A DNA stretch of 64,000 nucleotides from Streptomyces triculaminicus. Lineage in GTDB: Bacteria > Actinomycetota > Actinomycetes > Streptomycetales > Streptomycetaceae. Of this stretch, positions 18,334 through 25,973 are shown in pieces (position 1 is the stretch's first letter; every line of letters begins with the position of its first letter). The notes under the pieces were generated by a model that did no database searches, was not told where the DNA came from, and was given only the letters and a program-made list of their open reading frames with translations. The DNA lies in NCBI RefSeq assembly GCF_017349075.1, contig NZ_JAFMOF010000003.1, positions 620,001 through 684,000 of the forward strand. Reading direction: 5' to 3'. The translations under genes were made by a program, and so were the position numbers.

Positions 18334-18356
18334 CCGCCCCCCACGCACAACGCAAA

Positions 18357-18381
18357 GAGGGCCCCCATCCAGGGGGCCCTC
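18357..18381 (-). terminator. Terminator of the NCS1 permease gene
   Basis: GAGGGCCCCC-atcca-GGGGGCCCTC, a perfect 10-base stem. On the minus strand it is followed by TTTGCG, and it lies 27 bases after the permease stop. Confidence 0.8.
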
Positions 18382-18407
18382 AAGCAACCAGCGTCAGCGG
18401 TCAGCGC

Positions 18408-19895
18408 CTACGCGGCAACCTTCTCGCGCTCCGCACCAGCGGCCTCCGCCACCGCCACATCCTCCCGCGGCACCGGCAGCACCGCCATCAGCACCGCCGA
18501 GATCACGATCGTCGCCGCCCATCCCAGCCCGTACCTGCCGACGAACGTCGAGGCGAACGGCCCGGTGAACCAGTCGCACTTCGTGAAGCAGACGCCCGCA
18601 ATCAGCGCCACGGCCCAGGCCGTCATCGCCTGCCAGCAGAAGCCGCCCACGTACCAGTACCGGCTCGTACGACCCGTGTCCATCAGCGCCTCCGCGTCAT
18701 AGCGCACGGCGCGCACCCGGCGCCGCGCCATGTCGACCGCGTACACGCCGATCCAGGCCGAGAAGGAGACGGCCAGCAGGATCAGGAAGGTGATGAAGGA
18801 GCTGAGGAAGCTCTTGGCGACCAGCATCAGCATCAGACCGCCGATGAGCGAGATCGCCGCGTTGATGCTGACGGCCATCGCGCGCGGCAGCTTCACGCCC
18901 ATGGTCTGGGCGGTGAAGCCGGCCGAGTACATCGAGAGGCTGTTGATCAGCAGCATGCCGACGATCGCGGTGGCCAGGTACGGCACGGCCAGCCACGTCG
19001 GGAGGATGTCACCGAGGAAGGACACGGGGTCCGGGGCGTCGGCGAGCTTGGGCGTGGAGACGGCCATCACGGCGCCCATGAGCACCATCGGCACCATGAC
19101 CAGACCCGCACCGGACACCGTGACGCCGACGATCTTCTTGCCCGACGCGGCGTGCGGCAGGTACCGCGTGAAGTCCGGCCCGGTGGGCACCCAGCTGATG
19201 CCGCCGGCGGCGATGGTCCCGATGCCGGCGATCACCATGGCGGTCGTGCCCGCGGGCTTGGAGAAGACGTCGTCCCACGAGATGTTCATGATCAGGTAGC
19301 CGAGGACCAGCACGCTGAAGAGGCCGAACAGGTACGTCGACCAGGTGTTGCAGACGTTGAGCGCCTTGCGCCCCATGCCGCTGACCAGGAACGTGCAGGC
19401 CACGAAGACGAACAGGGTGACGACGATCAGCACCGTGTTGCTCTTCACGCCGAAGAGCAGGTCGAGAACGGTGAGCACGGCGTACGCGCCGGTGACCGCG
19501 TTGATCGTCTCCCAGCCGAAGCGGGCGACCCACAGGATCGCGCCCGGGAAGAGGTTTCCGCGCACGCCGAACGTGGCCCGCGAGAGCATCGCGCCGGGCG
19601 CGCCGCCCCACTTGCCGGACACGGACAGCACGCCGACCAGGCCGAACGAGACGAGCGCGGCGCACGCCGCGACGATCAGGACCTGCCAGAAGTTCAGGGC
19701 GTTGAAGACGACCAGCGCCGCACCCATCGTGAGCAGCAGCACACTGATGTTGGCGGCGACCCAGGTCGGGAAGAGCTCCCGGACCCGGCCGTGCCGCTCG
19801 TGGTCGGGTACGGGCTCGATGCCGCGGGTCTCGATGGCGCTCTCGGCGCTGGACACGTTGGCGCCGTCGGCAGCGTTGTCCATGGTGGGGGCCAT
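18408..19895 (-). CDS. NCS1-family nucleobase permease (cytosine/purine type)
   Basis: A 495-residue integral membrane protein with about 12 hydrophobic segments. It matches the nucleobase:cation symporter-1 family (PF02133): GALLVFNALNF-like first helix region, GAMLSRATFGVRGNLFPGAILWVARFGWETIN, SWVPTGPDFTRYLP and YSAGFTAQTMGVKLPR. Likely cargo is cytosine or a related pyrimidine or purine, but specificity cannot be read from sequence. The ATG at 19895 has GGAG upstream on the minus strand; ATG 19883 (MDNAADG) is an alternative. It is divergent from ftsY and ends in its own hairpin. Confidence 0.85.
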   Translation of the reverse strand: MAPTMDNAADGANVSSAESAIETRGIEPVPDHERHGRVRELFPTWVAANISVLLLTMGAALVVFNALNFWQVLIVAACAALVSFGLVGVLSVSGKWGGAPGAMLSRATFGVRGNLFPGAILWVARFGWETINAVTGAYAVLTVLDLLFGVKSNTVLIVVTLFVFVACTFLVSGMGRKALNVCNTWSTYLFGLFSVLVLGYLIMNISWDDVFSKPAGTTAMVIAGIGTIAAGGISWVPTGPDFTRYLPHAASGKKIVGVTVSGAGLVMVPMVLMGAVMAVSTPKLADAPDPVSFLGDILPTWLAVPYLATAIVGMLLINSLSMYSAGFTAQTMGVKLPRAMAVSINAAISLIGGLMLMLVAKSFLSSFITFLILLAVSFSAWIGVYAVDMARRRVRAVRYDAEALMDTGRTSRYWYVGGFCWQAMTAWAVALIAGVCFTKCDWFTGPFASTFVGRYGLGWAATIVISAVLMAVLPVPREDVAVAEAAGAEREKVAA

Positions 19896-19995
19896 AGCGG
19901 GGGCTCCGTGCGGGGTGTGACAGGGCGGGGCCTGGGCAGAAAGGGACGTTGGGACTCTACGCGCGTCACGCGAGCCCACGCCATCGTACTTTGAT

Positions 19996-20013
19996 CTAAC
20001 TTTGTGCAGTTAG
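19996..20013. promoter_or_regulatory. Inverted repeat in the permease/ftsY divergent region
   Basis: CTAACT-ttgtgc-AGTTAG, a perfect 6-base dyad in an AT-rich patch 100 bases upstream of the permease start. Possible operator for the permease gene. Confidence 0.4.
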
Positions 20014-20020
20014 GGTCATT

Positions 20021-20046
20021 CGTCCTTGTGGAAAACCACAAGGACG
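20021..20046. promoter_or_regulatory. Perfect 11-base palindrome upstream of ftsY
   Basis: CGTCCTTGTGG-aaaa-CCACAAGGACG: a perfect dyad with four-base centre, 58 bases before ftsY. It contains TGTGGAAAA, the complement of TTTTCCACA (DnaA-box-like). It could be a protein-binding site or a terminator-like hairpin insulating the divergent promoters. Confidence 0.5.
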
Positions 20047-20103
20047 CCACACGCCGAGGCGCCGCAGCGCCCGCACCCGCCGGTGTCCGATACTGGGTGC
20101 GTT

Positions 20104-21351
20104 ATGGACATCGTCATCCTTGCTGTACTCATCGCTGTGGTCGCGCTCGGCGCGATCAGCGGGCTCGTGGTCAGCAGCCGCAAGAAGAAGCAGCTGCCGC
20201 CCGCTCCTCCGAGCAGCCCGTCCGTCACCGCGCCGCCCGCCGAGCCGCACGTCGGCGAGGAGGCCGAACCCTCCACCGCGCAGCCGCGCCGCACCATCGA
20301 AGAGGTCGAGCTCCCCACGGCCCCCGCCCCGGCGGAGGAGAGCGCACCGGTCGTCGAGCCGGAGACCGCGGTCGAGGCCGCGGTACCGGCCGCACCCGAG
20401 ATCGAGATTCCCGAGCCCACGGCCGGCCGCCTCGTGCGCCTGCGCGCCCGGCTGTCCCGCTCGCAGAACTCCCTCGGCAAGGGTCTGCTGACCCTGCTCT
20501 CCCGTGAGCACCTCGACGAGGACACCTGGGAGGAGATCGAGGACACCCTGCTCGTCGCCGACGTCGGCGTCACCCCCACCCAGGAGCTGGTGGAGCGGCT
20601 GCGCGAGCGCGTGAAGGTGCTCGGCACCCGCACCCCCGAGGAACTGCGCACCCTGCTCCGCGAGGAGCTGCTCACCCTCATCGGCACCGAGGCCGACCGC
20701 TCCGTCCACACCGAGCCCGGTGTGGGCGTGAACGGCGAGGAGAAGCCCGGCGTCGTGATGGTCGTCGGCGTCAACGGCGTCGGCAAGACCACCACCACCG
20801 GCAAGCTCGCACGCGTGCTCGTCGCCGACGGCAAGTCCGTCGTGCTCGGCGCGGCGGACACCTTCCGTGCCGCCGCCGCCGACCAGCTGCAGACGTGGGG
20901 CGAGCGCGTCGGCGCCCGCACCGTCCGCGGCCCGGAGGCCGGCGACCCGGCGTCGATCGCCTTCGACGCGGTCAAGGAGGGCATCGCCGAGAACGCGGAC
21001 GTCGTCCTCGTCGACACCGCCGGCCGGCTGCACACCAAGACCGGGCTCATGGACGAGCTCGGCAAGGTCAAGCGCGTCCTGGAGAAGCACGGCTCGGTCG
21101 ACGAGGTGCTGCTCGTCCTCGACGCCACCACCGGTCAGAACGGCCTGGTGCAGGCGCGCGTCTTCGCCGAGGTCGTGGACATCACCGGCATCGTGCTGAC
21201 CAAGCTGGACGGCACCGCCAAGGGCGGCATCGTCGTCGCCGTCCAGCGCGAGCTGGGCGTACCGGTGAAGCTGGTCGGCCTGGGCGAGGGCGCGGACGAC
21301 CTGGCGCCGTTCGAGCCGGAGGCGTTCGTGGACGCCCTGATCGGCGACTAG
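20104..21351 (+). CDS. ftsY: Signal recognition particle receptor FtsY
   Basis: SRP receptor GTPase, which docks SRP-ribosome complexes at the membrane. The 415-residue protein starts with a true transmembrane helix (DIVILAVLIAVVALGAISGL), unlike E. coli FtsY, then a Pro/Glu-rich A domain to about residue 110 and the NG domain: GVNGVGKTTTTGKLA near 222, DTFRAAAADQL, VDTAGRLHTK and TKLDGTAKGG. No ribosome site precedes the ATG, but TACTGG (20091-20096) is placed so that transcription would begin at or beside the ATG: probably leaderless. Partner gene ffh lies 7 kb downstream. Confidence 0.95.
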   Translation: MDIVILAVLIAVVALGAISGLVVSSRKKKQLPPAPPSSPSVTAPPAEPHVGEEAEPSTAQPRRTIEEVELPTAPAPAEESAPVVEPETAVEAAVPAAPEIEIPEPTAGRLVRLRARLSRSQNSLGKGLLTLLSREHLDEDTWEEIEDTLLVADVGVTPTQELVERLRERVKVLGTRTPEELRTLLREELLTLIGTEADRSVHTEPGVGVNGEEKPGVVMVVGVNGVGKTTTTGKLARVLVADGKSVVLGAADTFRAAAADQLQTWGERVGARTVRGPEAGDPASIAFDAVKEGIAENADVVLVDTAGRLHTKTGLMDELGKVKRVLEKHGSVDEVLLVLDATTGQNGLVQARVFAEVVDITGIVLTKLDGTAKGGIVVAVQRELGVPVKLVGLGEGADDLAPFEPEAFVDALIGD

Positions 21352-21370
21352 ACCCGCGAGCCACGCGACA

Positions 21371-21428
21371 GACGGAACGGAAGGGGCCCCGAGACGCGAG
21401 AGCGTCTCGGGGCCCCTTCCGTTCCGTC
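21371..21428. terminator. Bidirectional terminator, perfect 27-base stem
   Basis: Left arm 21371-21397 (GACGGAACGGAAGGGGCCCC...) and right arm 21402-21428 are exact complements with a GAGA loop. It lies between the convergent ftsY and Prim-Pol-like genes, with no T-run, as is common in Streptomyces. GTTCCGTCACA is repeated just downstream. Confidence 0.88.
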
Positions 21429-21441
21429 ACATCCCGTTCCG

Positions 21442-22109
21442 TCACACCCCGCCCGACCGATGGCAGACGTACGCCAGCGTCCCCAGCAGCAGGCGGGCCT
21501 CCGGCGGCCGTCCCGCCGTGTCGAGCGTGGGCGGCAGCAGCCATCGCATCGGCCCCAGCCCGGCGTGGTCGGACGGCGGGGCGGTGATGTGATCGCCGAG
21601 CCCCAGCCCCCGCAGGTCCAGGCGGGCGTCGTCCCACCCCATGCGGTAGAGGAGCTGGGGGAGTTCGGCGGCGGCGCCCGGGGCGACGAAGAACAGCGCG
21701 CGGCCGTGCGGCGCGAGGGCGACCGGGCCCAGCGGCACTCCCATGCGCTCCAGCCGCGCCAGCGCGTGCCGGCCCGCCGCCTCGGCGACCTCCAGGACGT
21801 CGAAGGACCGCCCCACGGGCAGCAGCACGGCCGCGCCCGGCATGTCGGCCCAGGCGGTCGCGGCCTCGTCCAGCGTGGCGCCGGCCGGGACCGAGGGGGC
21901 GAAGGAGAGGGGATGGGCGCCGGGGAGGGGCAGTCGGCGGCGTCGCACGAGCAGGTCACGTGACCGCCGCGGGTGGCCCGGGCCCCGGGGACGACGTCCC
22001 ACCCCCACAGACCCGTGTACTCCGCGACCGTCATCACGGATTCCGACGCGCGGCCTCGGCGCCGAGAGCTCGAGCGCCGGTCCCGGATGCCGCCGATTGT
22101 GAAGCCCAT
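21442..22109 (-). pseudogene. Prim-Pol-domain-like protein with one apparent frameshift
   Basis: Conserved Streptomyces protein usually annotated as bifunctional DNA primase/polymerase N-terminal (Prim-Pol-like). The first part (MGFTIGGIRDRR to CSCDAADCPSP) and the rest (GAHPLSFAPSVPAGATLDEAATAWADMPGA to LLLGTLAYVCHRSGGV) are in different frames. The break lies at the paired G4 runs 21922-21930 (C runs on the coding strand). Adding one base restores CPSPGAHPLSFAP and gives 222 codons plus stop exactly. A good ribosome site (GGAGGGG) precedes ATG 22109. Sequencing error is more likely than decay. Function is unproven; residues such as PGAAVLLPVG resemble the plasmid Prim-Pol fold. Confidence 0.8.
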
Positions 22110-22566
22110 GCCCCCTCCAACGGGTCGTGCTCGCGGATGGTTACGTGTCGGAGTGTCTCGGACACGCACGGTCGCGGACCTCTGCTCTGTGACGGCGTGA
22201 CGGTGTGCGGGGGGTGGTGCGGAGTGGGCCGCACGCCGTGGCGCACAACAGTCCACCTCTTTACGGGTTTTGCTGCCGATGTCCGGTGTCAAGTCAATCG
22301 CGATGCGGGAGGAAGGGGTTCATACGTTGGGGTGGCGAATGGTGGCGTTTACTGGACTGCCCTCGCGTGAGCGGTGATCGTAGGATTACTTTCGGTACAT
22401 GAAACCCGCCGGACAAGCGGCCCCGACGAGCGGCAGGCTGTTGGGGGTTCACGCGCGGCCGCCCCGGGCGGCGCGGCGGACGCGATGGATTGCGGACGCG
22501 GTGGATGCGGCAGTGGATGCAGCGGTAGATGCAGATATGCAGAATTTCTCGGATGGGGGCGTTCCC
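22110..22566. other. Long divergent intergenic region and nsdA leader
   Basis: No convincing gene in 457 bases. It contains an inverted repeat CGTGTC (22144-22149)/GACACG (22161-22166), a -10-like TAGGAT (22381-22386) without a good -35, and a short tandem repeat at 22501-22536. The nsdA frame is open back to 22399, so the leader may be partly translated. Confidence 0.5.
22501..22536. repeat. Three 12-base tandem repeats before nsdA
   Basis: GTGGATGCGGCA, GTGGATGCAGCG and GTAGATGCAGAT follow each other directly. In the nsdA frame they would read VDAAVDAAVDAD, but they lie upstream of the likely start. Confidence 0.6.
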
Positions 22567-24063
22567 GTGGGCGGCAATGTCAGCGGTACCGGCGGTGCCG
22601 ACAAGGCCGACAAGGCCGAGAAGCGCCCCAACGAGCAGCTGAATTCGTGGTTCCTGCGCAGCGGCTGGTCGAAGGGCGAGCTGGCCCGGCAAGTGAACCG
22701 AAGGGCGCGCCAGTTGGGCGCTCACCACATCAGCACGGACACCTCGAGGGTGCGCCGCTGGCTGGACGGCGAGCAGCCGCGCGAGCCCATTCCGAAGATC
22801 CTCTCCGAGCTGTTCTCCGAACGCTTCGGCTGCGTCGTCGGCGTCGAGGACATCGGGCTGCGGGCCGCGCACCAGTCGCCGTCCGTGTCGGGCGTGGACC
22901 TGCCCTGGGCGGGCCCCCAGACCGTCGAGCTGCTCAGCGAGTTCTCCCGCAGCGACCTGATGCTGGCGCGGCGGGGCTTCCTCGGGACCTCGCTGGCGCT
23001 CTCCGCGGGGCCCGCCCTCATCGAGCCCATGCAGCGCTGGCTGGTGCCCGGCAGCGCCGGCCGGGAGGGCGGCGGCGCCGACCGCGACCGGGCGCGCAGG
23101 TCCCGGCTCTCGGCCCCGGAGCTGGAGCTCCTGGAGTCCACGACGGTGATGTTCCGTCAGTGGGACGCCCAGTGCGGCGGCGGGCTGCGCCGCAAGGCCG
23201 TCGTCGGCCAGCTCCACGAGGTCACCGACCTGCTCCAGGAGCCCCAGCCCGCCGAGACCGCCCAGCGTCTGTTCACCGTCGCCGCCGAGCTGGCCCAGCT
23301 GGCCGGGTGGATGAGCTACGACATCGGGCTCCACCCCACGGCCCAGAAGTACTTCGTGCTCGCCCTGCACGCCGCGAAGGAGGCCGGGGACCGCCCCCTG
23401 GGTTCGTACATCCTCTCCAGCATGAGCCGCCAGATGATCCACCTCGGGCGGCCCGACGACGCCCTCGAGCTGATCCACCTCGGGCAGTACGGCTCCCGGG
23501 AGACGGCCACCCCCCGGACGCAGGCCATGTTGTATGCGATGGAGGGCCGCGCCTACGCCAACATGGGCCAGCCCGCCAAGGTCAAGCGCGCCGTGAGCAT
23601 GGCCGAGGACTGCTTCTCCGACTGCGGGGGCGGCGACGGCGACCCCGACTGGATCCGGTTCTTCTCGGAGGCCGAGCTCAACGCCGAGAACGCCCACTCC
23701 TACCGCGACCTCGCCTACGTCGCCGGGCGCAGCCCGACCTACGCCTCGCTGGCACGGCCCAAGATGGAGCGGGCCGTCGAGCTGTTCGCGCAGGACAGCG
23801 AGCACCAGCGCTCGTACGCCCTCAACCTCATCGGCATGGCCACCGTGCACCTCATGGAACGCGAGCCCGAGGAGTCGACGGTCCTCGCCGGCAAGGCGCT
23901 CAGGATCGCCAAGCAGGTCCGCTCGGAGCGGGTGAACAACCGCCTGCGCAAGACCGTCGACAACGCCGCGCGCGAATTCGGCGACGTCGCCGAGGTGGTC
24001 GACCTGACCGACCAGCTAGCCGTCCATCTGCCGGAACCGGCCGAGGCCGCCCAGGCGGTCTGA
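22567..24063 (+). CDS. nsdA: NsdA, negative regulator of antibiotic production and sporulation
   Basis: Homologue of S. coelicolor NsdA (SCO5582), whose loss raises actinorhodin, CDA and methylenomycin production and sporulation. After a low-complexity N-terminus comes the conserved block RPNEQLNSWFLRSGWSKGEL, LGAHHISTDTSRVRRWLDGE and SELFSERFGC, which looks like a DNA-binding-type helical domain. A helical repeat (TPR-like) region follows from about residue 190 to the end. GTG 22567 gives 498 residues, close to the known protein; ATG 22537 and ATG 22399 are in frame but lack a ribosome site. Its place just before amtB-glnK-glnD is conserved. Confidence 0.92.
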   Translation: MGGNVSGTGGADKADKAEKRPNEQLNSWFLRSGWSKGELARQVNRRARQLGAHHISTDTSRVRRWLDGEQPREPIPKILSELFSERFGCVVGVEDIGLRAAHQSPSVSGVDLPWAGPQTVELLSEFSRSDLMLARRGFLGTSLALSAGPALIEPMQRWLVPGSAGREGGGADRDRARRSRLSAPELELLESTTVMFRQWDAQCGGGLRRKAVVGQLHEVTDLLQEPQPAETAQRLFTVAAELAQLAGWMSYDIGLHPTAQKYFVLALHAAKEAGDRPLGSYILSSMSRQMIHLGRPDDALELIHLGQYGSRETATPRTQAMLYAMEGRAYANMGQPAKVKRAVSMAEDCFSDCGGGDGDPDWIRFFSEAELNAENAHSYRDLAYVAGRSPTYASLARPKMERAVELFAQDSEHQRSYALNLIGMATVHLMEREPEESTVLAGKALRIAKQVRSERVNNRLRKTVDNAAREFGDVAEVVDLTDQLAVHLPEPAEAAQAV

Positions 24064-24219
24064 GCCCGCCCGGCCCCCTTTACCCGGCCGCGGCGACCTC
24101 CCGTACACCCGACTCGGCTCCCCCATCGCCAGGTCACCCCGGGCAGGTCGTCGCGGCCGGCCCACACTCCGGGCCGGATGTCCGCCCGTTCACCCCGGCG
24201 TAACACCCCCACACCCATC

Positions 24220-24257
24220 GTCACGCACGCGAAACAACCGGTGGCGCCCACCGAAAC
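24220..24257 (+). promoter_or_regulatory. GlnR-box-like site upstream of amtB
   Basis: GTCAC (24220-24224)-6 bases-GAAAC (24231-24235) matches the GlnR half-site pattern gTnAc-n6-GaAAc exactly. A second GAAAC (24253-24257) lies precisely 22 bases on, as in tandem GlnR boxes, though its GTnAC partner is degenerate (TGGCG). It is about 90 bases before amtB, whose S. coelicolor homologue is a GlnR target. Confidence 0.7.
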
Positions 24258-24346
24258 GGCGCTGCGCGAGCCTCGAGGCGACACCGGCCCATGGGAAGCA
24301 CCAGCCCATACGGGGGCAGGGCCGCCGCCGCGAGGAGACATCGACA

Positions 24347-25621
24347 TTGAATGGCGCAGATACCGCGTTCGTATTGATCAGTGCCGCGCTCGTGATGCTG
24401 ATGACACCGGCCCTGGCCTTCTTCTACGGGGGCATGGTGCGGGTCAAGAGCGCGCTCAACATGCTGATGATGTCGTTCATCTCGCTCGGCATCGTCACCG
24501 TCCTATGGGTGCTGTTCGGCTACTCCCTCGCGTTCGGCGATGACATCGGGGCCGGACTGCTGGGCGACCTCGGCCACATCGGCCTCAAGGGCATCGCCCC
24601 CGACACCCTCACCGGCGGCAAGGAAGGCATCCCGGTCCTCGCCTTCGCCCTCTTCCAGCTGATGTTCGCCGTGATCACCCCGGCCCTGATGAGCGGCGCC
24701 CTCGCGGACCGTGTGAAGTTCAGCGCCTGGGCCCTGTTCATCACCCTGTGGGTGACGGCCGTCTACTTCCCCGTCGCGCACTGGGTCTGGCACGCCGACG
24801 GCTGGCTCTTCAAGCTCAAGGTGATCGACTTCGCCGGCGGCACCGCCGTGCACATCAACGCGGGCATCGGCGCCCTGGCCGCCGTCCTCGTCGTCGGCAA
24901 GCGCGTCGGCTTCGCCAAGGACCCCATGCGCCCCCACAGCCTCCCCCTGGTGATGCTCGGCGCGGGACTGCTGTGGTTCGGCTGGTTCGGCTTCAACGCC
25001 GGCTCGGCCCTCTCCGCCAACGGCACCGCCGCCAACATGGCCATGAACACCCAGGTCGCCACCGGCGCCGCCATGCTCGGCTGGCTCGCCTACGAGCGCA
25101 TCCGGCACGGCGCGTTCACCACCCTCGGCGCCGCCTCCGGCGCCGTCGCCGGACTGGTCGCCATCACCCCCTCCGGCGCCGCCGTCAACGCCTTCGGCGC
25201 GATCCTCATCGGCCTCGTCGCCGGAGCCGTCTGCTCCTGGGCCGTCGGCCTCAAGTTCAAGCTCGGCTTCGACGACTCCCTCGACGTCGTCGGCGTCCAC
25301 CTCGTCGGCGGCGTCATCGGCACCCTGCTGGTCGGCCTCCTCGCCACCGACGGCGTCGGCGGCCTCACCCAGCTCGGCCGGCAGGCCGCCGGAGCCTTCT
25401 CCGTGATGGCCTACTCCTTCGTCGTCTCCTGGCTCCTGGCCAAACTCGTCGACAAGCTGATGGGCTTCCGGGCCGACGAGGAGGACGAGATCAGCGGCGT
25501 CGACCAGGCCTACCACGCCGAATCCGCCTACGACCTCAGCGCGGTGGGCGGCGCCCCCGCCTCCCGGGCCGGCTCGCCCGCGCCCGCAGCGCAGCACCCG
25601 ACCAGGAAAGTGGACGCATGA
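24347..25621 (+). CDS. amtB: Ammonium transporter AmtB
   Basis: Trimeric ammonium channel (424 residues, about 11 membrane helices). Hallmarks: FFYGGMVRVKSALNMLMM, FPVAHWVWHADGWL, AGGTAVHINAG (first pore histidine), WFGWFGFNAGSAL and VGVHLVGGVIGTLL (second pore histidine). The start is TTG 24347 (LNGADTAF) with GAGGAG (24332-24337) nine bases upstream; an overlapping ATG is out of frame. The stop overlaps the glnK ATG (ATGA), so translation is coupled. Expression is probably activated by GlnR under nitrogen limitation. The cytoplasmic tail is long and Ala/Pro-rich. Confidence 0.95.
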   Translation: MNGADTAFVLISAALVMLMTPALAFFYGGMVRVKSALNMLMMSFISLGIVTVLWVLFGYSLAFGDDIGAGLLGDLGHIGLKGIAPDTLTGGKEGIPVLAFALFQLMFAVITPALMSGALADRVKFSAWALFITLWVTAVYFPVAHWVWHADGWLFKLKVIDFAGGTAVHINAGIGALAAVLVVGKRVGFAKDPMRPHSLPLVMLGAGLLWFGWFGFNAGSALSANGTAANMAMNTQVATGAAMLGWLAYERIRHGAFTTLGAASGAVAGLVAITPSGAAVNAFGAILIGLVAGAVCSWAVGLKFKLGFDDSLDVVGVHLVGGVIGTLLVGLLATDGVGGLTQLGRQAAGAFSVMAYSFVVSWLLAKLVDKLMGFRADEEDEISGVDQAYHAESAYDLSAVGGAPASRAGSPAPAAQHPTRKVDA

Positions 25622-25956
25622 AGCTCATCACCGCCGTCATCAAGACCCACCAGCTCGACGCGGTCAAGGACGCGCTGCAGACCTTCGGCGTCCACGGCCT
25701 GACCGTCACCGAGGCCAGGGGCTACGGACGCCAGCGCGGCCACACCGAGGTCTACCGGGGCGCCGAGTACACCGTCGACTTCGTGCCCAAGGCCCGCATA
25801 GAGGTCCTCGCCGAGGACGTCGACGCCGAGGACATCGTCGACGTGATCGTGAAGGCCGCCCGCACCGGAAAGATCGGCGACGGCAAGGTCTGGGTCGTCG
25901 ACGCCGGCACCGTCGTCCGCGTCCGCACCGGCGAGCGCGGCCCGGACGCGCTCTGA
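25618..25956 (+). CDS. glnK: Nitrogen regulatory PII protein GlnK
   Basis: PII signal protein of 112 residues that senses ATP/ADP and 2-oxoglutarate and gates AmtB. The T-loop EVYRGAEYTVDFVPKARIE includes Tyr51, the residue adenylylated (not uridylylated) in Streptomyces and Corynebacterium. The C-terminal signature is GKIGDGKVWVVDAGTVVRVRTGERG. It is translationally coupled to amtB by a four-base overlap and followed 17 bases later by glnD, whose product modifies it. Confidence 0.97.
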   Translation: MKLITAVIKTHQLDAVKDALQTFGVHGLTVTEARGYGRQRGHTEVYRGAEYTVDFVPKARIEVLAEDVDAEDIVDVIVKAARTGKIGDGKVWVVDAGTVVRVRTGERGPDAL

Positions 25957-25973
25957 ACGACAGGGAGCCCCAC

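Noticed and set aside
18019..18356. Insertion sequence or CRISPR remnant in the repeat-rich intergenic stretch
   Set aside because: No transposase fragment, no regular spacer-repeat pattern and no cas genes; the repeats are palindromic and few.
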